Origin: an uncultured Bacteroidota bacterium
Lineage (GTDB): Bacteria > Bacteroidota > Bacteroidia > UKL13-3
Assembly: GCA_903888395.1 (NCBI GenBank)
Contig: CAISTO010000070.1
Location: 1 to 24,424 of the forward strand
Direction of reading: 5' to 3'
Length of the DNA stretch: 24,424 bases
The notes below the pieces were generated by a model. The model had not been told where the DNA came from and ran no database searches. It was given only the letters and a program-made list of their open reading frames with translations. Of this stretch, positions 4,792 to 12,449 are shown piece by piece. The position numbers and the translations under genes are program-made. The first letter of the stretch is position 1. The number at the start of each line of letters is the position of its first letter.

Positions 4792-7644
4792 ATGAGTCAC
4801 ACAAATAACAAGGAAATTATCATTAAAGGCGCTCGTGCACACAATCTTAAAAATATTGATGTAAACATTAAGCGAAATAAATTAACAGTAGTTACAGGAG
4901 TTTCAGGATCGGGTAAGTCGAGTTTGGTTTTTGATACGCTTTACGCTGAAGGACAACGCAGGTACGTAGAAAGTTTATCAGCTTACGCAAGGCAGTTTTT
5001 GGGTAAAATGAATAAACCTGATGTAGATTATATTCATGGTATTTCGCCTTCCATTGCCATTGAACAGAAAGTTAATACCCGAAATGCGCGATCAACAGTT
5101 GCTACTTCTACCGAAATTTACGATTATTTAAAATTGCTTTTTGCAAGAACTGGCGTAACATTTTCGCCCATCAGTGGAAATATGGTAAAACGTCATTCCA
5201 TTGACGATGTGGTGCAACATATTTTAGCATTGCCCCAAAACACCAAAGCCTATTTATTGGTAGCAATTATTGACAAGGACAATGAATTAAGAAAACAATT
5301 AGAAGTGTATTTGCAAACAGGTTTCAATCGCTTGTTTTTAAATGAAAAAATGTTGGGCATTGAAGACTTTTTAAATGATGATGACTTACTAAAAAAGACC
5401 GTAAAATCAAAAACAAAATTGTTTTTAATGATTGACCGTTTTGCGGTGCAACAAAATGATGAAGACTTTTTAAACCGCATTTCTGATTCTATTCAAACTG
5501 CTTTTTTTGAGGGTTCGGGTGAATGTACTTTGCATACCATTGATGAAAACGAAAACAAAAAAGATTTTTTGTTTAACAATCGTTTTGAATTAGATGGACA
5601 AAAATTTGAAGAACCAAGTGTCAATTTATTTAGTTTTAATAATCCTTTTGGAGCTTGTAAAACTTGCGAAGGTTTGGGAAATGTTATTGGCATAGATGAA
5701 GATTTGGTAGTGCCTGATAAAGGTTTATCCATATTTGAAGATGCCATTGTGCCTTGGAAAGGCGAGAAAATGCAAGAATGGAAACATCAGTTTGTACAGA
5801 TTTCTAGAAAAAATGATTTCCCAATTCACAGATCCTATTTTGAATTGAATGAATCGCAAAAAGATTTTTTATGGCATGGTGGAAAAGATTGGTTGGGCTT
5901 AGATGGGTTTTTTAAAGACTTAGAAAAACAAACTTATAAAATTCAATACCGTGTAATGTTAGCTCGTTACCGTGGTAAAACTACTTGTCCTGATTGTAAA
6001 GGAACAAGATTGCGCAGCGATGCTAATTTTGTGAAATTGGTGAATGAAAACAAAACTAAACAAATTTATTATTTTCAATGTGAAAATAAATATGCTTGTC
6101 TTTCGGTGCTTTTGTTAATGAGCATTGACGATTGTGTAGACTATTTTAAAAATTTAAAATTATCGGAAACACATCAGAAAATTGCCAATCGAATATTGGT
6201 TGAAATAAGCAATCGCTTAAACTTTTTACAAAATGTTGGTTTGGGTTATTTGTCGTTAAACCGACTTTCAAATACCTTAAGTGGTGGCGAAACGCAACGT
6301 ATTAATTTGGCTACTTCATTGGGTTCAAGTTTGGTGGGTTCCTTGTATATTTTAGATGAACCAAGTATTGGTTTACATCCGCGCGATACCGAAAACTTAA
6401 TAAAGGTATTGCAAAAACTACGTGACATTGGTAACACAGTAGTGGTGGTGGAACACGATGAAGAAATTATGCAAACAGCCGATGAAATTATTGACATTGG
6501 TCCCTTAGCGGGAATTCATGGTGGCGAAAAAGTTTCGCAGGGAAATATCGAGTTTATAAAAAATGATACGAATAGCTTAACAGGTAAATTTCTTTCTGGT
6601 GTTAAAAAAATAGAAGTGCCAAGTAAACGCAGAAAGTGGAATGATTTTATAGAAATAAAAGGTGCAAGACAACATAACTTAAAAGGCTTTGATGTGAAAT
6701 TTCCATTACATGCTTTTACCGTTGTTACTGGCGTTTCGGGAAGTGGAAAAACTACTTTAATCAAAAAGATTTTATACCCTGCTATTCAAAAGCATTTGGG
6801 TAATTACAGTGGCGAAAAAACAGGTGCGCACGAAAGCATCAGTGGCGATATAAAAACCATTACTCAAATAGAAATGGTGGATCAAAATCCAATTGGAAAA
6901 TCGAGCAGAAGTAACCCCATTACTTATATCAAAGCTTACGATGCCATCAGGGATTTATACTCGCAATTACCCATTTCAAAAGCACGTGGATTTAAACCAC
7001 AACATTTTAGTTTTAACGTAGAAGGTGGTCGCTGCGAAACTTGCCAAGGTGAAGGCGAAGTTACCATTGAAATGCAGTTCATGGCAGATATACATTTGCC
7101 TTGCGAAGATTGCCATGGGCAACGTTTTAAAGAGGAAGTGTTGGATGCAAAACACAATGATAAAAACATCAGTGAATTGCTCAGCATGAGTGTGGATGAA
7201 GCCTTGGAATTTTTTCATGATGAAACAACCATTGCCAATAAAATTAGACCATTGAGCGATGTTGGTTTAGGATATATAAAACTTGGACAAAGTAGTAATA
7301 CTTTAAGTGGGGGAGAAGCGCAACGAGTAAAGCTTGCTTCGTTCCTTGGTAAACGTGCAAGTTCAGAACATGTATTATTTATATTTGATGAACCAACTAC
7401 TGGTTTACATTTTAACGATATCAATAAATTACTGACTTCATTTAACGCTTTAATTGATCAAGGGCATACCATTATAGTAATTGAACACAATATGGATGTG
7501 GCTAAGTGTGCTGATTATATTGTAGATCTTGGTCCGCAAGCTGGCGATGAAGGTGGAAACCTTGTTTTTGCTGGTTTACCCGAAGATTTAGCAAATAATA
7601 AAAAGAGTTATACTGCTCCATATTTGAAAGCGAAGTTGAAGTAA
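4792..7644 (+). CDS. uvrA: Excinuclease ABC subunit A
   Basis: UvrA is the damage-sensing ATPase of nucleotide excision repair; as a dimer it loads UvrB on damaged DNA. The 950-aa protein is full length with two ABC units: Walker A GVSGSGKS (36-43) and signature LSGGETQR (496-503), then Walker A GVSGSGKTT (647-655) and signature LSGGEAQR (838-845), followed by FDEPTTGLHF. The second zinc module is complete (CETC from 748, then CEDC). In the first module only C289-K-T-C292 is present; the usual upstream CxxC is replaced by an FNNRFELDGQKFEEP-type stretch. A further CPDC pair occurs at 399-402. The gene has a toxin-antitoxin pair on each side, and its last 28 codons are duplicated at 8217-8304. 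Confidence 0.97.
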   Translation: MSHTNNKEIIIKGARAHNLKNIDVNIKRNKLTVVTGVSGSGKSSLVFDTLYAEGQRRYVESLSAYARQFLGKMNKPDVDYIHGISPSIAIEQKVNTRNARSTVATSTEIYDYLKLLFARTGVTFSPISGNMVKRHSIDDVVQHILALPQNTKAYLLVAIIDKDNELRKQLEVYLQTGFNRLFLNEKMLGIEDFLNDDDLLKKTVKSKTKLFLMIDRFAVQQNDEDFLNRISDSIQTAFFEGSGECTLHTIDENENKKDFLFNNRFELDGQKFEEPSVNLFSFNNPFGACKTCEGLGNVIGIDEDLVVPDKGLSIFEDAIVPWKGEKMQEWKHQFVQISRKNDFPIHRSYFELNESQKDFLWHGGKDWLGLDGFFKDLEKQTYKIQYRVMLARYRGKTTCPDCKGTRLRSDANFVKLVNENKTKQIYYFQCENKYACLSVLLLMSIDDCVDYFKNLKLSETHQKIANRILVEISNRLNFLQNVGLGYLSLNRLSNTLSGGETQRINLATSLGSSLVGSLYILDEPSIGLHPRDTENLIKVLQKLRDIGNTVVVVEHDEEIMQTADEIIDIGPLAGIHGGEKVSQGNIEFIKNDTNSLTGKFLSGVKKIEVPSKRRKWNDFIEIKGARQHNLKGFDVKFPLHAFTVVTGVSGSGKTTLIKKILYPAIQKHLGNYSGEKTGAHESISGDIKTITQIEMVDQNPIGKSSRSNPITYIKAYDAIRDLYSQLPISKARGFKPQHFSFNVEGGRCETCQGEGEVTIEMQFMADIHLPCEDCHGQRFKEEVLDAKHNDKNISELLSMSVDEALEFFHDETTIANKIRPLSDVGLGYIKLGQSSNTLSGGEAQRVKLASFLGKRASSEHVLFIFDEPTTGLHFNDINKLLTSFNALIDQGHTIIVIEHNMDVAKCADYIVDLGPQAGDEGGNLVFAGLPEDLANNKKSYTAPYLKAKLK

Positions 7645-7663
7645 TTTTAAACCTGTCAGGTTT
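7557..7663 (+). repeat. Direct repeat copy 1: functional uvrA 3' end
   Basis: These 107 bases match 8217-8323 at a constant offset of 660 with six differences (7575, 7614, 7620, 7632, 7648, 7656). The first four lie in codons and all are synonymous third positions (Gly, Thr, Pro, Ala). The match ends inside the palindrome AAACCTG-T-CAGGTTT (7649-7663). Confidence 0.95.
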
Positions 7664-7681
7664 AAAGTATAATTTTTTTTC

Positions 7682-7689
7682 TATATTTG
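7682..7689 (+). promoter_or_regulatory. Candidate -7 element for the second toxin-antitoxin operon
   Basis: TATATTTG matches TAnnTTTG and ends 17 nt before the antitoxin ATG at 7707. It lies in the short unique stretch right after repeat copy 1, so the module appears to carry its own promoter. The -33 region (GGTTTA) is weak. Confidence 0.45.
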
Positions 7690-7706
7690 ATAAAATAATA
7701 TTTGCA

Positions 7707-7928
7707 ATGACGACCATTCAATTGAAAACAGAAACATATGAACAAGCTCAAAAAATTGAAGAATTATTGAGTAAAATAAACTTTGTTCACGACATTAAAG
7801 TTGAAATAAATGAATTAGATAAATTTACTGTTTCTAAGCTAGAAGAAAGCGCAGAATTATATATTAGTAATCCCACAAGTTTTAAAAACTGGGAAGAAGT
7901 AAAAACTGAAATTTTAAGTAAATTATGA
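7707..7928 (+). CDS. Antitoxin of a RelE/ParE-type module, 73 aa
   Basis: A small mostly helical protein. An N-terminal part (MTTIQLKTETYEQAQKIEEL) is followed by a C-terminal segment, SNPTSFKNWEEVKTEILSKL, whose W-E-E-V-K pattern resembles the end of addiction-module antitoxins of the RelB/StbD-like and CHP02574 type; the assignment rests on that resemblance and on position. Its TGA overlaps the toxin ATG (ATGA, 7925-7928), implying coupled translation. It is expected to bind and neutralise the toxin and to repress the operon. The whole module sits between the two copies of the uvrA tail. Confidence 0.75.
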   Translation: MTTIQLKTETYEQAQKIEELLSKINFVHDIKVEINELDKFTVSKLEESAELYISNPTSFKNWEEVKTEILSKL

Positions 7929-8218
7929 GATATAATTTACTAATTTCACCAATTGCAAAGGCTGAAATTTTAGAAAGTACTAAGTGGTATAATGAACAAA
8001 AAAAAGGACTTGGTTTAGAATTCATTTCTGAAATAGAGAAATCGATTAGAACTATTGAAAATAAACCAACTCTTTTTGCAAAAATATACAAGGAATACAG
8101 AATGGTTTTGATAGATAGATTTCCATTTGAAATTTTTTATTCATTAGAAAGTAATAATATAATTATTCACCATGTTTTCCATTCAAGCAGAAATCCTGAA
8201 ATTTGGAAAAATAATTAA
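7925..8218 (+). CDS. RelE/ParE-family toxin, 97 aa
   Basis: A ParE-like toxin with the family order: helix 1 SPIAKAEILESTKWYNEQ, helix 2 GLEFISEIEKSIRTIENKP, then strands YRMVLIDRFPFEIFYSL and NNIIIHHVFHSSRNPEIW. The RFPFEIFY and FHSSRNPEIW blocks are hallmarks of the ParE/RelE superfamily. ParE members act on gyrase and RelE members cut mRNA; the FPF-Y and H-x(2)-R-x-P pattern favours a ParE-like fold, but the target is not shown. Its stop codon TAA (8216-8218) runs straight into the second uvrA tail copy with no spacer, so the rearrangement junction falls exactly at the end of the gene. Confidence 0.85.
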   Translation: MRYNLLISPIAKAEILESTKWYNEQKKGLGLEFISEIEKSIRTIENKPTLFAKIYKEYRMVLIDRFPFEIFYSLESNNIIIHHVFHSSRNPEIWKNN

Positions 8219-8304
8219 ACCTTGTTTTTGCTGGCTTACCCGAAGATTTAGCAAATAATAAAAAGAGTTATACCGCTCCTTATTTGAAAGCAAAGTTGAA
8301 GTAA
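8217..8304 (+). pseudogene. Duplicated uvrA 3' end (28 codons plus stop)
   Basis: This segment reproduces the last 28 codons and stop of uvrA with four differences, all synonymous, so it would still encode the same C-terminus (NLVFAGLPEDLANNKKSY and onward). No start codon or upstream uvrA sequence is attached, so it is not a gene by itself. The similarity continues to 8323 in non-coding DNA and ends inside the palindrome at 8308-8342. Absence of nonsynonymous change suggests it was recently part of a working uvrA. Confidence 0.9.
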
Positions 8305-8307
8305 TTT

Positions 8308-8342
8308 CAAACCTGACAGGTTTTTAAAACCTGTCAGGTTTG
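8308..8342. repeat. Perfect 17-bp inverted repeat of the AACCTGACAGGTT type
   Basis: CAAACCTGACAGGTTTT (8308-8324) and AAAACCTGTCAGGTTTG (8326-8342) are perfect reverse complements around one T. A shorter relative, AAACCTGTCAGGTTT, follows the first uvrA copy at 7649-7663. It may serve as a transcription stop after uvrA, but no T-run follows. It marks the right breakpoint of the duplication. Confidence 0.8.
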
Positions 8343-8369
8343 AACGATAAAACTTTAAAATAAAATGCT

Positions 8370-8663
8370 ATGAATTCCATTCAAACAAAATCAAACAAAC
8401 AATCCTATGTTTTATTAGCGAGTTCAGTAATTATTACTTTATTTTTGTTTTATATAGATGAAGGGTATTACAATTTTAAATGGATGTTGCAATTATCCAA
8501 TTGGTTTGCTTTTTTAATTTATATCATTCCAATTTTTGGTTTTCAATTATTGGCTTTAAAATTAATTGGTAAAATGTTTTCTTCTCAAACTGTAACTATT
8601 CTCAGTATAATTATTGGTGCTATTATTGGATTAATATTGGTCATTTACTTATTATCTAAATAA
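8370..8663 (+). CDS. Small three-helix membrane protein of unknown function, 97 aa
   Basis: Three hydrophobic segments are visible: about residues 12-28 (YVLLASSVIITLFLFYI), 41-64 (LSNWFAFLIYIIPIFGFQLLALKL) and 74-95 (VTILSIIIGAIIGLILVIYLLS). I recognise no family or catalytic motif. It starts 27 bp after the palindrome behind the uvrA remnant and ends before a bidirectional terminator, so it is probably a single-gene unit or, before the insertion, the gene next to uvrA. Confidence 0.65.
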   Translation: MNSIQTKSNKQSYVLLASSVIITLFLFYIDEGYYNFKWMLQLSNWFAFLIYIIPIFGFQLLALKLIGKMFSSQTVTILSIIIGAIIGLILVIYLLSK

Positions 8664-8675
8664 TCAGATATTAAA

Positions 8676-8720
8676 AAACAAAAAAGCCATTTCAAATTAT
8701 TTGAAATGGCTTTTTTGTTT
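8676..8720. terminator. Bidirectional terminator between the membrane protein and gyrB
   Basis: A near-perfect palindrome with GCCATTTCAAAT (8686-8697) pairing with ATTTGAAATGGC (8699-8710), extended by A-rich and T-rich arms on each side. It lies between the stops of two convergent genes and gives a U-tract in both directions. Confidence 0.9.
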
Positions 8721-8744
8721 TATTTGCTAACGGCTTATTAAAAA

Positions 8745-10685
8745 CTAAGCATCAATTTTAGCATACTTAGCATTTGCTTCTATGAATTCTCTACGTGGTG
8801 GAACTTCATCGCCCATGAGCATACTAAAAATTCTATCAGCTTCTACTGCGCTTTCTAAATTCACTTGTTTTAAAGTTCTAGTATCAGGGTTCATGGTAGT
8901 GCTCCATAATTGTTCAGCATTCATTTCTCCCAAACCTTTATAGCGTTGAATTCCTACTGTGTCGGGGTTTGCGCCTTTGGCAATTCTTAACACCGCATCA
9001 CTTCTTTGCGCTTCAGTCCAGCAATACTCTTCGTCTTTTCCTTTTTTTACTAAGTATAAAGGTGGTTGAGCAATATAAACATAACCAAACTCCAATAACT
9101 CTTTCATGTAACGGAAAAACAATGTTAAAATCAAAGTACGAATATGACTTCCATCCACATCGGCATCCGTCATAATGATAATTTTATGGTAACGTAATTT
9201 TGTTAAATTCAATGCTTTTGCATCTTCAGGAGTTCCAATGGTAACACCCAAACCTGTAAACATATTTTTTATTTCTTCGTTTTCGTAGATTTTATGCTCC
9301 ATTGCTTTTTCTACGTTTAATATTTTTCCACGTAAAGGCAATATGGCTTGGAATACACGGTTTCTTCCTTGCTTAGCAGTTCCACCAGCCGAATCTCCCT
9401 CCACTAAGTATATTTCACATTGTGCAGGATCTGTTTCTTGGCAATCTGCTAATTTTCCTGGTAATCCGCTTCCGGTTAATGCACCTTTACGTTGCACCAT
9501 TTCACGGGCTTTTTTAGCAGCAGCTCTTGCAGTAGCAGCTAATATTACTTTTTGAACTATAAGTCTTGCTTCTTTAGGATTTTCTTCTAAATAATTGGTT
9601 AACATTTCACCAACACATTGGTCTACTGCACCAGTAACATCACTGTTTCCAAGTTTAGTTTTAGTTTGACCTTCAAACTGTGGCTCTTGTACTTTTACCG
9701 AAATTACTCCAGTTAAACCTTCTCTAAAGTCATCACCTGATATTTCAATTTTTACATTCTTTAATAAACCTTCTTTATCTGCATAGTTTTTTAAAGTACG
9801 CGTTAACGCGCGTCTAAATCCTGCTACGTGAGTTCCACCTTCAATGGTATTGATATTGTTTACATATGAATGTAAGTTTTCGGTATAACCATTATTATAA
9901 ATCATGGCAACTTCAACTGGCACGCCATTTTTTTCACCTTCTACATAAATTGGTTCAGGTAAAATTTTATCGCGTGTTCCATCCAAATACATTACAAATT
10001 CTCTTAATCCACCTTCACTATGAAAAGTTTCTTTTTTTGTATTGCCTTCATCATCTGGTCTATCATCGTGTAAATGGATAATAATTCCTTTATTTAAAAA
10101 AGCCAATTCTCTTAAACGAGCAGCAATGGTTTCGTATTTATAAACTACTTCAGTAAAAATAGAAGCATCTGGTTCAAAATAAATGGTTGTTCCATTTTTT
10201 TGTGTTTCACCTACAACTTTTACATCGTAAAGTGGTTTACCACAGCTATATTCTTGTTGAAATATTTTACCCTCGCGATGAACAGTAGCTCTTAATAAAG
10301 TAGAAAGTGCATTTACACAACTTACACCCACACCATGTAAACCACCAGAAACTTTATAAGTATCTTTATCAAATTTTCCACCGGCATGTAATACAGTCAT
10401 TACAACTTCTAATGCCGATTTATTTTCTTTGGTCATAATTCCTGTTGGAATTCCACGACCATCATCTTCTACCGTAATTGATTCACCTGGATTAATGGTT
10501 ACAGTAATGTTTTTACAGTAACCGGCTAATGCTTCATCAATGGAGTTATCTACCACCTCATAAACTAAGTGATGTAAACCACGAACTCCTATATCACCTA
10601 TGTACATTGCAGGACGCTTACGAACTGCTTCTAAACCTTCTAATACCTGAATATTGTCGGCTGAATAATTGCTTTTGTCTTCCAT
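8745..10685 (-). CDS. gyrB: DNA gyrase subunit B
   Basis: GyrB is the ATPase and TOPRIM subunit of the type IIA topoisomerase that introduces negative supercoils. The 646-aa protein has the GHKL ATPase motifs EVVDNSIDEA (43-52), EDDGRGIP (73-80) and GGLHGVGVS (114-122); the TOPRIM block EGDSAGGTAK from 429 and DADVDGSHIR from 507; and the C-terminal QRYKGLGEMNAEQLW. The length and the QTKTKLGNSDV segment fit GyrB rather than ParE. It is transcribed divergently from the YihY gene over a 218-bp spacer, where the minus strand carries TATATTTA, one base from the TAnnTTTG consensus. A ParE-like toxin gene lies nearby, though physical proximity does not show interaction. Confidence 0.96.
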   Translation of the reverse strand: MEDKSNYSADNIQVLEGLEAVRKRPAMYIGDIGVRGLHHLVYEVVDNSIDEALAGYCKNITVTINPGESITVEDDGRGIPTGIMTKENKSALEVVMTVLHAGGKFDKDTYKVSGGLHGVGVSCVNALSTLLRATVHREGKIFQQEYSCGKPLYDVKVVGETQKNGTTIYFEPDASIFTEVVYKYETIAARLRELAFLNKGIIIHLHDDRPDDEGNTKKETFHSEGGLREFVMYLDGTRDKILPEPIYVEGEKNGVPVEVAMIYNNGYTENLHSYVNNINTIEGGTHVAGFRRALTRTLKNYADKEGLLKNVKIEISGDDFREGLTGVISVKVQEPQFEGQTKTKLGNSDVTGAVDQCVGEMLTNYLEENPKEARLIVQKVILAATARAAAKKAREMVQRKGALTGSGLPGKLADCQETDPAQCEIYLVEGDSAGGTAKQGRNRVFQAILPLRGKILNVEKAMEHKIYENEEIKNMFTGLGVTIGTPEDAKALNLTKLRYHKIIIMTDADVDGSHIRTLILTLFFRYMKELLEFGYVYIAQPPLYLVKKGKDEEYCWTEAQRSDAVLRIAKGANPDTVGIQRYKGLGEMNAEQLWSTTMNPDTRTLKQVNLESAVEADRIFSMLMGDEVPPRREFIEANAKYAKIDA

Positions 10686-10864
10686 TAAATTGATTAAAAA
10701 TATTATGATTTAAATAGTTTGTAAATATATGCTTATGCGATTTATTTACCTAAATAAAACGCCATTAAAACGCTTAAGTTTTTCCACAAATTATCACCGA
10801 AATTTGATTTCTGATTGGTGATATAAACTTTTTTAAAATTGTTTTTTATTTTATTGAAAAATCT

Positions 10865-10897
10865 TTTGCTCAAATAATTAACTGAAATGTATATTTG
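10865..10897 (+). promoter_or_regulatory. Bacteroidota-type promoter for the YihY gene
   Basis: TTTG (10865-10868), a 21-bp spacer and TATATTTG (10890-10897) form the best match in the window to the Bacteroidota sigma factor consensus TTTG-N17-23-TAnnTTTG. Transcription should begin within about 4-7 nt of the last G, that is, almost at the ATG at 10904, so the mRNA may be leaderless. Confidence 0.65.
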
Positions 10898-10903
10898 CCA
10901 AAC

Positions 10904-11890
10904 ATGAAAAGGAATAAATTTTTAGAAACAAAACCCATCAAATGGCTTTACAGAGTAACGCAGCGTACTTCATTTCCTGGAAATAAAAACATTTCTTTAT
11001 ATGCTGTTTTAGAATTTTTTGTACGCTCTGTTTCTAAAAAAGACATTCAAATGCGCAGTTCTGCCTTGTCGTTTACTTTCTTTTTGGCTTTGTTTCCAAC
11101 TGTTATTTTCTTTTTTACTTTAATTGCATATTTGCCTGTAAAACAGGACCATGATAAGATTTTGATTTTTATTTCTACCTTAATTCCCAAAAGTGCATAT
11201 GAAACGATTAAAGATACTTTGGAAGATATTTTAAAAAACCAACGTGGCGATTTATTGTCATTTGGATTTTTATCAGCTATTTATTTCTCTACAAACGGAT
11301 TTCATTCCTTAATGGCTTCTTTGAACAAATACAGTCATATTTCTGAAACCAGGCCTTTTTGGAAGCAAAGAATGGTTGCCATTGGCATGGCGTTTTTTAT
11401 TTCTATTCTAATTTTAGTTTCTGTAATTTTAATAACTGGCGCTAGCTTTGGTATCAAATGGCTCGACAAAAAAGACATCATTGCGCATTCCATTGCTAAG
11501 TTTGGGCTTCAATCCTTAAATTATTTGGTAGCTGCGGGCATTTGTTTAAGTATTGTTTCTGCTATTTTTTATTATGCACCTGCAAAAGCAAGGAAATGGA
11601 AATTCTTTTCCGCTGGTGCATTATTTAGTTGTGCCATTATTTTAATTACCACCACAGGCTTTTCTTTTTATGTAAATCATTTTGATGCTTACAATAAAGT
11701 ATATGGTTCCATTGGAGTATTAATTGTTATTATGATGCTTATTTACATCAATACTTTTATTCTATTACTTGGTTACGAATTAAATGTAGCGCTTGAAATG
11801 GCCAATGAACATTATAAAAAACAAAGTGCTTATTTAGCTAGAAAGAAAAATATTATTACTTACCTTGATGATACAATTAAACCCGAATGA
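10904..11890 (+). CDS. YihY/BrkB-family inner-membrane protein, 328 aa
   Basis: A six-helix integral membrane protein with segments near residues 56-78, 116-138, 158-182, 204-224, 235-256 and 268-293. The family landmarks RSSALSFTFFLALFPTVIFF, FYYAPAKARKWKFFSAGAL and YGSIGVLIVIMMLIYIN followed by LLLGYELN are all present. The family was once annotated as RNase BN or virulence factor BrkB; its real function is unsettled. The ATG at 10904 is preferred over an in-frame TTG three codons upstream because that TTG lies inside the -7 promoter element. The stop overlaps the next gene by ATGA, so the two are co-translated. Confidence 0.9.
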   Translation: MKRNKFLETKPIKWLYRVTQRTSFPGNKNISLYAVLEFFVRSVSKKDIQMRSSALSFTFFLALFPTVIFFFTLIAYLPVKQDHDKILIFISTLIPKSAYETIKDTLEDILKNQRGDLLSFGFLSAIYFSTNGFHSLMASLNKYSHISETRPFWKQRMVAIGMAFFISILILVSVILITGASFGIKWLDKKDIIAHSIAKFGLQSLNYLVAAGICLSIVSAIFYYAPAKARKWKFFSAGALFSCAIILITTTGFSFYVNHFDAYNKVYGSIGVLIVIMMLIYINTFILLLGYELNVALEMANEHYKKQSAYLARKKNIITYLDDTIKPE

Positions 11891-12282
11891 TCATTGATTT
11901 GTTTGAAATAGGCAGCCAAAAATACTATAGTAAATTAGTGGAACAAGCCGACTGTGCTTCATTTAATAATGGTTTGGTTCATCCAGTTTATGCCACCTTT
12001 GCCCTAGGAAGAGATGCAGAATGGGCCTGCCGTTTATTTGTGTTGGAAATGAAAGAAGAAGAGGAAGAAGGAATTGGCACATTTTTAAATATCAGTCACA
12101 AAAGTCCTGCTTTATTAGGTTCTATAGTTGAATTTACCTCCACTGTTAAAAGCATTCATAAAAACGAAATTATTTGCTCTTTTACAGCCAAAGTTGGCAA
12201 TAGAATTATTGCCGAAGGCGAACAAGGACAAAAAATTATTGCAAAGCAAAAACTAGAAAAAATTTTTGAAGAGTTGAAATAA
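11887..12282 (+). CDS. FlK-like hot-dog-fold acyl-CoA thioesterase, 131 aa
   Basis: A single hot-dog domain. T37, E45 and H71 (in HPVYATFALGRDAEW and LNISHKSPALLGS) have exactly the spacing of the catalytic Thr42, Glu50 and His76 of fluoroacetyl-CoA thioesterase FlK, shifted by five residues. The C-terminal strand (SFTAKVGNRIIAEGEQGQKII) also fits that family. It should hydrolyse a short or unusual acyl-CoA in the cytosol; the natural substrate is unknown, and action on fluoroacetyl-CoA should not be assumed. It overlaps the YihY-family gene by 4 bp and is followed 6 bp later by a repeat array. Confidence 0.8.
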   Translation: MIIDLFEIGSQKYYSKLVEQADCASFNNGLVHPVYATFALGRDAEWACRLFVLEMKEEEEEGIGTFLNISHKSPALLGSIVEFTSTVKSIHKNEIICSFTAKVGNRIIAEGEQGQKIIAKQKLEKIFEELK

Positions 12283-12288
12283 GTAATT

Positions 12289-12439
12289 GGCAATAAGCAA
12301 TTAGCAATATGCAATAGATAATTAGCAATTTGTCATCTTGATCGCATTAATTGTCATCCAGAGCTTGTCGAAGGAGGCAATGGGCAATTTTAGCACCTAA
12401 ACACTTAAACACTTAAAAACCTCAACACTTAAACACTTC
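12289..12439. repeat. Compound short tandem repeat region with heptamers and octamers
   Basis: Six heptamers of type WGCAATW (12289-12330) are followed by TGTCATC-containing DNA (12331-12375), two more heptamers, GGCAATG and GGCAATT (12376-12389), and six octamers of type AACACTTA (12392-12439). The middle part contains TGTCATCCAGAGCTTGTCGA (12352-12371), which resembles a palindromic dispersed repeat I recall from many bacterial genomes. The region fills the space between two convergent stop codons, with 6 bp left on one side and 10 bp on the other. Confidence 0.85.
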
Positions 12440-12449
12440 GAACTTTTTT

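Noticed and set aside
5250..7424. Several minus-strand open frames of 70-85 codons inside uvrA
   Set aside because: They are shadows of a long conserved gene, rich in Ser, Lys and Phe as expected for antisense of AT-rich coding DNA.
8745..10685. Topoisomerase IV ParE instead of GyrB
   Set aside because: Length, TOPRIM context and the QTKTKLGNSDV region fit GyrB; no neighbouring parC is present.
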